Source: an uncultured Bacteroidaceae bacterium (GTDB taxonomy: Bacteria; Bacteroidota; Bacteroidia; Bacteroidales; Bacteroidaceae). From it: a DNA stretch of 11,988 bases. Below, in pieces: positions 1-7,926 of the stretch (position 1 is its first letter; each line of letters opens with the position of its first letter). The notes under the pieces were generated by a model. The model was not told where the DNA came from and did no database searches. It worked only from the letters and a program-made list of their open reading frames with translations. The position numbers and the translations under genes are program-made. The stretch is from the NCBI GenBank assembly GCA_904501775.1, contig CAJGCJ010000053.1, positions 1 to 11,988 of the forward strand, given 5' to 3'.

Positions 1-1
1 A

Positions 2-31
2 AAAGAGGATTTTGAACCGGTTGAGGAGTAA
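2..31 (+). CDS. 3' end of an unidentified plus-strand gene (last 9 codons)
   Basis: The frame starting at base 2 reads KEDFEPVEE and then TAA at 29-31. The acidic tail is typical of a protein C-terminus. A strong hairpin begins 4 bases after the stop, where a terminator would be expected. The product cannot be identified from nine residues, and the frame could be open by chance. If real, the gene converges on ygiQ and shares its terminator. Confidence 0.35.
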   Translation, partial: KEDFEPVEE

Positions 32-35
32 TATA

Positions 36-68
36 AAAGAGACCTTGCTTGTGCAAGGTCTCTTTCCT
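36..68. terminator. Bidirectional intrinsic terminator between convergent genes
   Basis: A perfect 13-bp inverted repeat pairs 36-48 with 53-65 around the 4-base loop TTGT. The outer three pairs are A-T, so both strands carry a U-run next to the stem: TCTTTCC on the plus strand and TTTTATATT on the minus strand. It begins 4 bases after the ygiQ stop codon on the minus strand and 4 bases after the putative TAA at 29-31 on the plus strand. That position fits a shared terminator of two convergent units. Confidence 0.85.
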
Positions 69-1922
69 TTAAATATTCATCTTCTTTATAAGGTCGTTTC
101 TACCCATTCTTTTCAATGTGTCACGTAACTTTCGGCGCTCCTCGGGCTTATACCAAAAGAAGAACATCCTTTGTGCCTCTTTGTCGCGCATAGAGCGTGC
201 GCAGTAAATCTTTTCCTTTGTCTCGGGATTGATACCTGTGTAGTACATCTCGGTTGCCATGGTCATGGGAGTAGGCGTGAAGTCCTGCACCTGCTCAAGA
301 TGGAAATTCAATTGCTTGGTCTCGGCTGCAAGCTCGGCCATGTTCTCTATTGTACTTCCGGGATGGCTGCTTATGAAGTAGGGAATCAGCTGCTGTCTCA
401 GGTTGTGCCGGCTGTTTATCTGGTCGAAGATACGCTTGAACTCGTGGAACTGCCTGAACGAGGGCTTGCGCATCAGTTTAAGCACGTTGTCGCATGTGTG
501 TTCGGGTGCAACCTTAAGACGTCCGCTGACATGGTTTATAATTAGTTCCTCGGTGTAACGGTCGGCTGCATTGTCCGATCTCTTGTCGCCGGTGCGATGC
601 AGCAGCATGTCATATCTGACACCGCTGCCGATAAAGCTCTTTTTGATTTGTGGCAGTGCGTCTACCTCGCGGTAGAGTTCGAGCAACGGTGTGTGGTCGA
701 TATTTAGATTGGGGCACACTTTGGGCTGTATGCACGACGAACGCGAACACTTGGCGCATAGCTCGCCGTTGCGCCCCTTCATCATGTACATGTTTGCCGA
801 GGGACCTCCTAAGTCGCTCAGGTAGCCCTTGAAGTCGGGCAATTTGGCTATCTCCTTAATTTCATTTATTATGCTTTGTTTGCTGCGGTTGGCAATGAAC
901 TTGCCCTGATGTGCCGATATGGTACAGAAGGCGCATCCGCCGAAGCATCCACGGTGTATGTTTACCGAGAACTTGATCATGTCATAGGCCGGTATGCGCT
1001 TGCCCTTATATTTGGGGTGGGGTAATCGTGTGTAGGGCAGGTCGAAACTATGGTCGAGCTGCTCAGTGCTCATGGTGGGGAAGGGAGGGTTCACTACAAC
1101 AACTCCCTTGCTGCATGGCTGTAACAGACGCTTTGCATTTACTCTGTTCGACTCTTTCTCTATTGCAAGGAAATTGGCAGCCTGCTTCTCTTTGCTCTTA
1201 AGGCACTCCTCGTGTGAATAGAGTAGTTTGTCATCCTCGCCGGGGGCTATCTCGCTCTTCGGTACTATGCTGCCTGTCTGGCGTATGTCGCGTGTGAGCT
1301 CCTTTGCCTTTTCTGCAGTTACATATTCTTTGCCACTCCCTTGCAGCTCGTTCTTTAACCTGTCGGCAATCTCAATGATAGGCTGCTCGCCCATTCCGTA
1401 TACAAGAATATCGGCATTGCTCTCGGCAAGAATGCTCTCTTTCAGTTTGTCCTGCCAATAGTCGTAATGCGTAAAACGGCGCATCGAAGCCTCTATGCCA
1501 CCAATGAGCACTGCCGAGTCGGGGTAGATGCTCTTAATGGCATTTGCATATACTGTGGTGGCATATTCGGGTCGCATACTGTGCTTGCCGTCGGGCGAAT
1601 AGGCATCTTCGCTACGGAAGCGTTTTGCTGCTGTGTATTTGTTTACCATTGAATCCATGCAGCCTGCCGATATTCCGAAGAAGAGGCGCGGGCGTCCCAT
1701 CTTCTTGAAGTCGCGCAGGTCATCCTGCCAATTGGGCTGGGGAACTATGGCTACACGCAGTCCTTCGGCCTCTAAAAGACGGCCTATGACCGCTGCACCG
1801 AACGAGGGGTGGTCGACATAGGCGTCGCCACTGAATATGACAACGTCCATCTCGTCCCATCCGCGCATTTGTGCCTCTTTGCGGGTGGTTGGCAACCAGT
1901 CGGTTATTTTCCTCTCGATCAT
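69..1922 (-). CDS. ygiQ: YgiQ family radical SAM protein
   Basis: A 617-residue member of the YgiQ family, radical SAM proteins whose reaction is not established. The N-terminal part (from about residue 25, VVIFSGDAYVDHPSFG) matches the cobalamin-binding-like fold found in this family. The radical SAM CxxxCxxC motif is at Cys326, Cys330 and Cys333 (RGCFGGCAFC) and should hold the 4Fe-4S cluster that cleaves S-adenosylmethionine. A second cysteine group (Cys389, 392, 397, 403; CxxCx4Cx5C) follows the core. The C-terminal region with VAPEHTCDNVLKLM and ISSHPG segments is typical of the family. An in-frame start 16 codons upstream (1970) exists. I prefer ATG 1922 because the extra residues are basic and unlike the family, and because it lies one base after the stop of the upstream gene. 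It is the last gene of the minus-strand operon. No signal peptide, so cytoplasmic. Confidence 0.93.
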   Translation of the reverse strand: MIERKITDWLPTTRKEAQMRGWDEMDVVIFSGDAYVDHPSFGAAVIGRLLEAEGLRVAIVPQPNWQDDLRDFKKMGRPRLFFGISAGCMDSMVNKYTAAKRFRSEDAYSPDGKHSMRPEYATTVYANAIKSIYPDSAVLIGGIEASMRRFTHYDYWQDKLKESILAESNADILVYGMGEQPIIEIADRLKNELQGSGKEYVTAEKAKELTRDIRQTGSIVPKSEIAPGEDDKLLYSHEECLKSKEKQAANFLAIEKESNRVNAKRLLQPCSKGVVVVNPPFPTMSTEQLDHSFDLPYTRLPHPKYKGKRIPAYDMIKFSVNIHRGCFGGCAFCTISAHQGKFIANRSKQSIINEIKEIAKLPDFKGYLSDLGGPSANMYMMKGRNGELCAKCSRSSCIQPKVCPNLNIDHTPLLELYREVDALPQIKKSFIGSGVRYDMLLHRTGDKRSDNAADRYTEELIINHVSGRLKVAPEHTCDNVLKLMRKPSFRQFHEFKRIFDQINSRHNLRQQLIPYFISSHPGSTIENMAELAAETKQLNFHLEQVQDFTPTPMTMATEMYYTGINPETKEKIYCARSMRDKEAQRMFFFWYKPEERRKLRDTLKRMGRNDLIKKMNI

Positions 1923-1923
1923 C

Positions 1924-2247
1924 TTACTCTGCAGCCTGTATCTGTTCTTCTTCCTTTGGCTTTTGTGCAAGCCATTCGTTGTAAAGTGCTATAAGGTTAC
2001 AGAGTCCACAAGATTTCATGTTGTCGTCGTATAGCACAAGAGCCAATTGCAACAGGGCCTTGCTGTCCTCCTCTTGTGAGGCAACGAGTGAGCGCACAGT
2101 GCATTTGAGCTTCTCGAGCGAGGTTTCGTCAACAATTCCCATGCTGTTAGCTATACGTTCAAAAAGCGAGTATTTTTCTATTATGAGAAGATTCTCTTCG
2201 CTTATTTCAATTGTTCTTGTGCCACTGGCATTTGCATTTATCTTCAT
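1924..2247 (-). CDS. Conserved-looking hypothetical protein, 107 residues
   Basis: I do not recognise this family. It encodes a soluble-looking, mostly helical, acidic protein without signal peptide or membrane segment. Visible points are a beta-like start (MKINANASGTRTIEI), a helix-rich middle, a CxxC pair at Cys80 and Cys83 (KSCGLC) with a third cysteine at position 49, and a charged, probably disordered tail (KPKEEEQIQ). It starts 12 bases after tsaE and its TAA is separated from the ygiQ ATG by a single base, so translation of the two is probably coupled. The codon usage resembles its neighbours and the frame is flanked tightly by real genes, which is the main reason to accept it as a gene. 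A small regulator or a ygiQ accessory protein is possible, but nothing in the sequence decides it. Confidence 0.8.
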   Translation of the reverse strand: MKINANASGTRTIEISEENLLIIEKYSLFERIANSMGIVDETSLEKLKCTVRSLVASQEEDSKALLQLALVLYDDNMKSCGLCNLIALYNEWLAQKPKEEEQIQAAE

Positions 2248-2259
2248 GGTGTTTCTTTG

Positions 2260-2685
2260 TTATGCGTTCATTGTTATTGTGCGTTTCCCGTTCTCGTCCT
2301 CTTCTATTGTTACTTTCACAGTCTCTTCGGGCAGCAGTTCCTCAATCAGTTCGGGCCACTCCATAAAGCAGTAGGCATCACTGTAGATATACTCTTCGTA
2401 TCCCATGTTGTATACCTCGGCAATGCTCTTTATCCTGTAGAAGTCGAAGTGATAGATGGTGTTTGCTTTGCAGTCCTCGTATTCGTTTACTATTGCGAAG
2501 GTGGGCGAGTTTATTGCATCCTCTACTCCCATGGCCTCGCATACGCTCTTTATGAAGGTTGTTTTTCCTGCACCCATGCTGCCGTAGAAGGCAAAAATCC
2601 TGTTGTTACCCATGCTTGCAATGAACTCCTTGGCTGCTGCGGGGTATTCTTCTATGCTGTTTATCTCTATTTTTTTAATTATCAT
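2260..2685 (-). CDS. tsaE: tRNA threonylcarbamoyladenosine biosynthesis ATPase TsaE
   Basis: TsaE (YjeE family) is the ATPase that works with TsaB and TsaD to transfer the threonylcarbamoyl group to A37 of ANN-decoding tRNAs, giving t6A. It acts in the cytoplasm. The 141-residue length is normal for the family. The Walker A motif GSMGAGKT spans residues 35-42. It is followed by the family motif SPTFAIVNEY (60-69), the HFDFYR segment around Asp81 and the MEWPE motif around Glu109-Trp110. The ATG overlaps the stop codon of porX in ATGA (2685-2682), which is translational coupling. tsaB and tsaD are not in this window. As I recall, placement of tsaE directly after porX is common in Bacteroidota, and it need not mean a functional link. 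Confidence 0.96.
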   Translation of the reverse strand: MIIKKIEINSIEEYPAAAKEFIASMGNNRIFAFYGSMGAGKTTFIKSVCEAMGVEDAINSPTFAIVNEYEDCKANTIYHFDFYRIKSIAEVYNMGYEEYIYSDAYCFMEWPELIEELLPEETVKVTIEEDENGKRTITMNA

Positions 2686-4232
2686 CTTTTTGGCTTTAAT
2701 GTTATGAATGGGACAAGCATCTCTTCAAGGGATATTCCACCATGCTGGAATGTCTCTTTGTAGTACGAGACGTAGTGGTTGTAGTTGTTGGGGTAGGCGA
2801 AAAAGTCGTTACCTGTTGCAAATATATAACTTGTGCTCACATTAGGAGAGGGTAATTGTGCTTTTTTTGGCTCTTTTATCTCATAGACCTCTTTCGGGTT
2901 ATAGGCCAATGATTTTCCGAGCTTGTAACGTAGGTTGGTATTGGTGTTCTTGTCTCCTATCACTTTTATCGCGTTCTTCACGTTGATGCTGCCGTGGTCG
3001 GTTGTTATCACAACGGTGTAGTTGCTCTCGGCAAGGTGCTGGAACAGTCTTTTTATTGCCGAGTGCTTTATCCACGAGCGTGTGATAGACCTGTATGCAG
3101 CCTCAGTAGAGGCAAGCTCGCGCACCATCAGCGACTCGGTGCGTGCATGCGACAGCATGTCGATGAAGTTTATCACAAGTATGTTCAGGTCGTTGTCCTG
3201 CAGGTTTTTTATGGCATCGATGTAGCGGTCGGCAGCGGTGGAGTTTATCACCTTGTTGTACGAGAATGTGTCGCGACGGCGATAGCGCGATATCTGCGAC
3301 TCTATGAGCATGCTTTCGTTAAGATTCTTGCCTTCGTCCTCCTCTTCATCGACCCACAGTTGCGGATACATGCTCTTTATCTGTGCCGGCATAAGTCCTG
3401 CAAAGATTGCATTGCGCGCATATTGGGTTGCGGTGGGAAGTATGCTGGTGTATATCTCTTCGTCTATGACAAAGTCGTTGCCAATCTCTTTGGCGAGAGC
3501 GCGCCACTGGTCGAAGCGCAAATTGTCTATAAGCACCATGAATACCTTTTCGCCCCGGTCTATCATGGGGAATATACGCTCGCGCATAAGGTCGTGGCTC
3601 ATCATGGGACGTCTCTCGCGGCTCTGCTGTCCCACCCATTCCATGTAGTTCTTCTTTATGAATCTGGCGAACATGGCATTTGCCTCGTCAAACTGTGCCT
3701 TCAGCATCTCTTGCATGCTCTTGTCGCCGCTTTCGAGCTCAAGTTCCCAATAGACAAGCTTCTTATACACCTCGACCCAGTCGTCAATGTTCAGTGAATC
3801 GCTTATGAGCATTCCTATCTTTCCGAAGTTCTGCTGGTAGGCACTGTTCGTCTGTTCGGCGACAATCTCTTTCTTATGTATGTTCTTCTTAAGGGCAAGA
3901 AGTATCTGATTGGGATTGACAGGCTTTATAAGATAGTCGGCTATTTTTGAACCTATGGCCTGTTCCATGATATCCTCCTCTTCGCTCTTCGTTACCATAA
4001 CGACAGGAGTGGTGGGGGTAATCTCTTTTATCCTCACCAGTGTCTCTAAACCGTTCAGGCCGGGCATGTTCTCGTCGAGCAGAATCAGGTCGTATGCCTC
4101 GTTACGGCATGCCTCAATGGCATCGAGCCCGTTTGTTACACTTGTAACCTCGTAGCCTTTTGCTTGTAGAAATATTATATGGGCATTGAGAAGTTCTATC
4201 TCGTCATCGGCCCAAAGCAGGTGGTATGCCAT
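2682..4232 (-). CDS. porX: PorX: response regulator with PglZ (alkaline phosphatase-like) effector domain
   Basis: PorX is the response regulator that controls T9SS genes in Porphyromonas and related bacteria, working with the kinase PorY and the sigma factor SigP. Its PglZ domain has been reported to be a metal-dependent phosphodiesterase acting on oligonucleotides. Residues 1-120 form a CheY-like receiver with Asp9/Asp10, phospho-acceptor Asp53, Thr81 and Lys103, all in place. A helical linker (about 125-225) leads to the PglZ domain. There I see the metal ligand Asp236 (LIDNLRFDQW), the threonine nucleophile region PTATQYAR (266-273), Asp358 and His362 (FIDMLSH), Asp412-His413 (TTDHG) and His497 (FQHGG), so the active site looks complete. 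The 516 residues fit the family. It starts 16 bases after porW and its TGA overlaps the tsaE start. It lacks a DNA-binding domain. Confidence 0.95.
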   Translation of the reverse strand: MAYHLLWADDEIELLNAHIIFLQAKGYEVTSVTNGLDAIEACRNEAYDLILLDENMPGLNGLETLVRIKEITPTTPVVMVTKSEEEDIMEQAIGSKIADYLIKPVNPNQILLALKKNIHKKEIVAEQTNSAYQQNFGKIGMLISDSLNIDDWVEVYKKLVYWELELESGDKSMQEMLKAQFDEANAMFARFIKKNYMEWVGQQSRERRPMMSHDLMRERIFPMIDRGEKVFMVLIDNLRFDQWRALAKEIGNDFVIDEEIYTSILPTATQYARNAIFAGLMPAQIKSMYPQLWVDEEEDEGKNLNESMLIESQISRYRRRDTFSYNKVINSTAADRYIDAIKNLQDNDLNILVINFIDMLSHARTESLMVRELASTEAAYRSITRSWIKHSAIKRLFQHLAESNYTVVITTDHGSINVKNAIKVIGDKNTNTNLRYKLGKSLAYNPKEVYEIKEPKKAQLPSPNVSTSYIFATGNDFFAYPNNYNHYVSYYKETFQHGGISLEEMLVPFITLKPKR

Positions 4233-4248
4233 ATCTTAGTCTGTTTTT

Positions 4249-7059
4249 TTAATTCTGATAGGTTGGTTCGTCAAGGGTATATCCGTCAATCTCCACCTCG
4301 GGTATTGCAAGCATACGGTTCTCGTAGAAATTCCTGTAGTCCTCGAGGGTGTAGTGCTGTAATAACAAATCGAGATTCGATTTTGATATTACGATAGAGT
4401 TGATTCCCGATAGCAATTGCGACATCTCGGCATTGCCGTAGAGTCTTTTGCGGTACAGGAATGCTTCGTCGAAGTTGAGAAACTCCTTTACTTGCAGCAT
4501 GGTTATCTGTGCCTGCCGATCGAACTCCATAGTGAAGTTGCGCATCATGTAGCGAGAGAAGTTGTATCGTGCCATTTCGAAGAGCAGGCGCTTCTCGTCG
4601 AGCGAGTCTTTGGGGAATACCAATATGAAATAGTAAGGCTCGTTACGCTCCTCCTTGAATGCCGGAAGGCTGTCGCTACTGCTCTTTATCGTGCCGTCAA
4701 GGCGTCGTTCCCATATTGATGTTGCTATTCCGCTGTTCAAAAGACGACCTTCCCTTATGCCTGTGCTTATTCTCTGTGCAAGAACACTTATAGAATCCTT
4801 AGGATATGAGATTATCAAATCCTGCAGTGCGCCCAGAGCTTCGTCATGTCTGTTGCTGTATAGCTTAGACAGCGCATCTACAAACATGAAGCGCAGCTTG
4901 TGGCTGCCTTGCGGGTATTGCTGCATGGCATAGCCGCAATTGCTTATTGCTGCATCGTAGTTGCCGTTGGTGTATTGCGTATATGCCTCTACATATATAG
5001 AGTCCTCCTTGTGGCGCTTTACCTCGACGCTCTCAAAGAAGTCGGGGCTCTGTATGCGCAGTGTAAGGCTGCTGTCGGGATATTGCGTGGTGAGCAGGTT
5101 CTTGTACAGTTCGGCCTTTTCCTCCTCTTCCCAACGCGATGAGCATATGAACATGTGGTAATATGCCTCCATCAGCCGTTCATGTTCGGGATATTCGTTT
5201 ATCAGTCTCTCCCAATGTCCCATTGCCAACTGTTTGTCACCGAGTTTCTCCTCGAATATCGTTGCAGCTTCAAAGAGTGCATTGCTGAGTTCGTTGTGCA
5301 GCTCGGCTTTCTTCTCGTCGCTCTTGGGTATTTGCTGCAACCAGTACTCCTTTGTTGTGGGGTCGGTCGACAGGGTGTCCTCAACGATAGCCTCGAGCGA
5401 TTCTGTCAACGACTCGGACAGGGTTGAGTCGGTTGCAAGTGAGTCGCCGGCTGTTGCCAATGTGTCGTTCTCGAGCAGCATTGCCACTATATTCTCGTTG
5501 CTCAGTCGCCAATAGTCCTTCAGGTTACGGTCACCCCATGTGCGTGTGAAGTTCTGTATTCCCTGCACTATGAGTGTCTTGTTGTAGAAATACCATTTGT
5601 CCTGCTCGTCAAGGGAGCTTGTGCTCATGCTTGCCGTTGTGCCGGCTTTGCTCAGTTCGCTGCCGCGCGCCTCTTTGCGCTCCTTCTTTTCTACTATTTT
5701 CTGTAGTTTCTCCTCAAATTTGGCCTCTTCAATCTTCTTGTCTATCAGGGGTTTCAGGGCATTGTCGTCAAGAGTGCTCCAATGCAGCAGCTCGCTGTTC
5801 TTCTCTATTATGTCGCTGTGTGGAGCCACCGACCCTGCGACACTTAGCCTCTGCTTCTCGGTCTTGAACTTGTCGTCCTTGTTCTCTTCGTTGTTTATTA
5901 CCGATGCGGCCTTCTGGTAGTTGGCGTCTGCTTTCGAGAATTTGTTCTGCGCCCAATATATGTTTGCCAATGACAGATGCAGCATTGCTGTTCCGTAGTC
6001 GGGGTTTATACTGCGTGCCACGCCTGTCTCGTATGTCCTTACAGCCTCGGCTGTGTCCTTGGCGGCCATATATACATTACCCAAGGCATAGTGCAACTGT
6101 GACAGATAACTCTCGTTCTTTGACGATTTTATCATCTTCTCGAGTTTGCGTATTATCTTCTTCTGGTTTCCGCTTGTCAGAGTCTCGGTCTGGCGTATGC
6201 GCGCATTCACCTCGAGTTCGTATGGCGGGCTCTGTGCTATTGCTTTCGAGAAGTAACGGAACGCCTCTTTCTTGTTGCCGGCATTCTGATGCAGCTGTCC
6301 TAACAGATAGTATTCGCGTGCTCTTTCCACCGCTTCTGTTCCTTTGCGCTTCACTCCTTTCTCGAGTTGCTCTATCGCCTCGTTGTTTCTCTTCTGTTGC
6401 AGCAGCAGGTTGGCGCTTGCCATTGCCATCTTGCTGTTCAGTGCAGTGGGCAGCGTGTCGCGCTTTATGCGTGTGAGCAGTTCTTCTGCTTCGTAGAGCC
6501 ACTCCATCTGGGTGTAGCACTGTGCAAGTCCAATCTTTGCCTCGGCTGCAATGCGCGGGTCGTTCTCATATAGCCTTGCAATGTACATATATGTGCTGGC
6601 TGCCTCGGTGAACTCTCCTTTTTTGAAGTACGAGTCGGCCATCAGCATCCACGCCTTCCACAAGAAGGGGTTGAACTCCTTCTGTGCGTAGAAACGCTTT
6701 TTCTTCTCGGTTAGTTTCTTGCCTGTCTCGCGACGCGGTTTCTTCTTTATCGAGTGGTTCTTTATTGTCTTCTGTGATTTTTCGATAGCCTTGTCATAGT
6801 CGCCTTTGCCAATTCCTTGTGTCGCCTTGCTGCTTGTTATGAGCAGGGGCAACTGCTCAAGGTAATTGTCCTTGTGGCCCGTAATCTGCGAAGTGTTGCC
6901 TTTCTCAAATGCCACGCTGCCATTGTAGTAGGTGTTGTATTTTGCAAAGAACGCATGGTACATGCGCGTCCGGGCCGTGTTATTCTTACGGCTTGCACAT
7001 CCTGTTGCCAGAAGCACCAGAATCATCAGGAATATTTTTAAAAACAGAATCTTCTTCAC
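4249..7059 (-). CDS. porW: PorW/SprE family TPR lipoprotein (type IX secretion component)
   Basis: PorW (SprE in gliding flavobacteria) is a tetratricopeptide-repeat lipoprotein needed for T9SS, reported to link the PorK/PorN ring with the outer-membrane translocon. Recognition rests on the N-terminus: a signal peptide with lipobox ATGC (acylated Cys21), then the family segment RMYHAFFAKYNTYYNG from about residue 32. TPR-like helix pairs run from about 132 to 390 (for example ADSYFKKGEFTEAASTYMYIA) and again in the C-terminal half, after about 590. Between them is a Ser/Thr/Asp/Glu-rich, probably disordered linker (about 525-575), and a lysine-rich stretch lies near 90-125. At 936 residues it is long. 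Cys21 is followed by ASRKNN, with no acidic export signal, so surface exposure is not expected. It lies 36 bases after the permease gene and 16 before porX. The sequence is divergent, so another TPR lipoprotein of the same clan remains possible. Confidence 0.82.
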   Translation of the reverse strand: MKKILFLKIFLMILVLLATGCASRKNNTARTRMYHAFFAKYNTYYNGSVAFEKGNTSQITGHKDNYLEQLPLLITSSKATQGIGKGDYDKAIEKSQKTIKNHSIKKKPRRETGKKLTEKKKRFYAQKEFNPFLWKAWMLMADSYFKKGEFTEAASTYMYIARLYENDPRIAAEAKIGLAQCYTQMEWLYEAEELLTRIKRDTLPTALNSKMAMASANLLLQQKRNNEAIEQLEKGVKRKGTEAVERAREYYLLGQLHQNAGNKKEAFRYFSKAIAQSPPYELEVNARIRQTETLTSGNQKKIIRKLEKMIKSSKNESYLSQLHYALGNVYMAAKDTAEAVRTYETGVARSINPDYGTAMLHLSLANIYWAQNKFSKADANYQKAASVINNEENKDDKFKTEKQRLSVAGSVAPHSDIIEKNSELLHWSTLDDNALKPLIDKKIEEAKFEEKLQKIVEKKERKEARGSELSKAGTTASMSTSSLDEQDKWYFYNKTLIVQGIQNFTRTWGDRNLKDYWRLSNENIVAMLLENDTLATAGDSLATDSTLSESLTESLEAIVEDTLSTDPTTKEYWLQQIPKSDEKKAELHNELSNALFEAATIFEEKLGDKQLAMGHWERLINEYPEHERLMEAYYHMFICSSRWEEEEKAELYKNLLTTQYPDSSLTLRIQSPDFFESVEVKRHKEDSIYVEAYTQYTNGNYDAAISNCGYAMQQYPQGSHKLRFMFVDALSKLYSNRHDEALGALQDLIISYPKDSISVLAQRISTGIREGRLLNSGIATSIWERRLDGTIKSSSDSLPAFKEERNEPYYFILVFPKDSLDEKRLLFEMARYNFSRYMMRNFTMEFDRQAQITMLQVKEFLNFDEAFLYRKRLYGNAEMSQLLSGINSIVISKSNLDLLLQHYTLEDYRNFYENRMLAIPEVEIDGYTLDEPTYQN

Positions 7060-7095
7060 AATGGCGGTCTATCAATATAATAACTGCAAAATGGT

Positions 7096-7920
7096 CTATT
7101 TATTGCCTTTCGGTTGTGTTGTTTGCCTGTATATAGCAATAGCGCATCGGCTTATGGCGTATATGGCAATGGTGCATAGGACAATGGTCGCTCCCGAAGG
7201 GGTGTTTATCTTGTACGACAGGAACAGCCCCAAGAGTGTCGATATATATCCTATTATGGCCGACAACCACATTGTCCTCTTGTAGTTGTTGGTGAAGAGC
7301 AGTGCCGTCATCTGTGGCACTGTGAGCATTGCTATCACAAGCACTACACCTATTATGCGCAATGTCGATACTATTGTAGCTGCTATTGCCAGCATCATAA
7401 TGCTCTCTATTGCCCCCACTTTTATCCCTTTTGTCTGCGCAAATTCCCTGTCGAAGGCTATCAGCAGAATGGGACGGTAAAGGGTGATGCACAGCAACAG
7501 GACTGCTGCTGCAACTATTGCAAGGACGGCTATGTCACTATTGCTGATGGTGAGTATGTTGCCAAAGAGATAGGTCGTCATGTCCGACGAGTATCCCGGC
7601 GTGAGGAAACAGAATATGATTCCGAGCGACATTCCGAGTATCCAGAATACGGCGATAGCCGAGTCTTCGCGTATCTCTTTGTTCTTTAGCCAGTTGACTC
7701 CTAATGCCGATGCTGCAGCGAATAAAAAGGCTGTCAATACAGGGTTGATACCCATGAACATGCCCAAGCCTACACCTCCGAATGCCGAGTGTGTTATTCC
7801 TCCGCTTATGAATACAAGGCGTCGTGTGACAATGTATGTTCCTATTATGCCGCATGCAATGCAGGCCAGCAGGCTGCCGATGAGTGCATTCTGGAAGAAA
7901 CGGTATTCCAATATCTCCAT
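7096..7920 (-). CDS. Metal ABC transporter permease, ZnuB/TroC/MntB family
   Basis: This is the inner-membrane permease subunit of a family 3 metal ABC importer, the group that takes up zinc, manganese or ferrous iron. The 274-residue protein is almost entirely hydrophobic, with about eight membrane helices. It carries the family's GGITHSAFGGVGLG segment (about 40-53), the region GYSSDMTTYLFGNIL (about 108-122) that follows helix four in these proteins, the cytoplasmic coupling segment DREFAQTKGI, and the late helix motif TLRIIGVVLVIAMLTVP. The start ATG 7920 is preceded by the stop of the small membrane protein at 7927, a gap of 6 bases. The partner ATPase and metal-binding lipoprotein genes are not in this window, so they must lie elsewhere. 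The metal cannot be decided from sequence. No metal-regulator operator was identified upstream. Confidence 0.93.
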   Translation of the reverse strand: MEILEYRFFQNALIGSLLACIACGIIGTYIVTRRLVFISGGITHSAFGGVGLGMFMGINPVLTAFLFAAASALGVNWLKNKEIREDSAIAVFWILGMSLGIIFCFLTPGYSSDMTTYLFGNILTISNSDIAVLAIVAAAVLLLCITLYRPILLIAFDREFAQTKGIKVGAIESIMMLAIAATIVSTLRIIGVVLVIAMLTVPQMTALLFTNNYKRTMWLSAIIGYISTLLGLFLSYKINTPSGATIVLCTIAIYAISRCAIAIYRQTTQPKGNK

Positions 7921-7926
7921 TGCCTG

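Noticed and set aside
1923..1970. Upstream start codon for ygiQ at 1970
   Set aside because: It would add 16 basic residues overlapping the preceding gene by 47 bases. ATG 1922 lies one base after that gene's stop and begins with a family-like sequence.
2994..3797. A 267-codon open frame on the plus strand
   Set aside because: It lies wholly antisense to porX, a strongly supported gene. Its translation is rich in His, Tyr, Val and Cys without family motifs, as expected of a reverse-strand shadow.
2682..4232. The PglZ domain as part of a BREX-type phage defence system
   Set aside because: PglZ occurs in BREX, but here it is fused to a receiver domain in the PorX arrangement, next to porW and tsaE, with no BrxC, PglX, BrxL or other defence genes nearby.
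5904..6476. A 190-codon plus-strand frame and a 147-codon minus-strand frame (6077-6520) over porW
   Set aside because: Both overlap porW in other frames and have Ser/Arg/Cys-rich or Arg/Glu-rich shadow composition with no recognisable domain.
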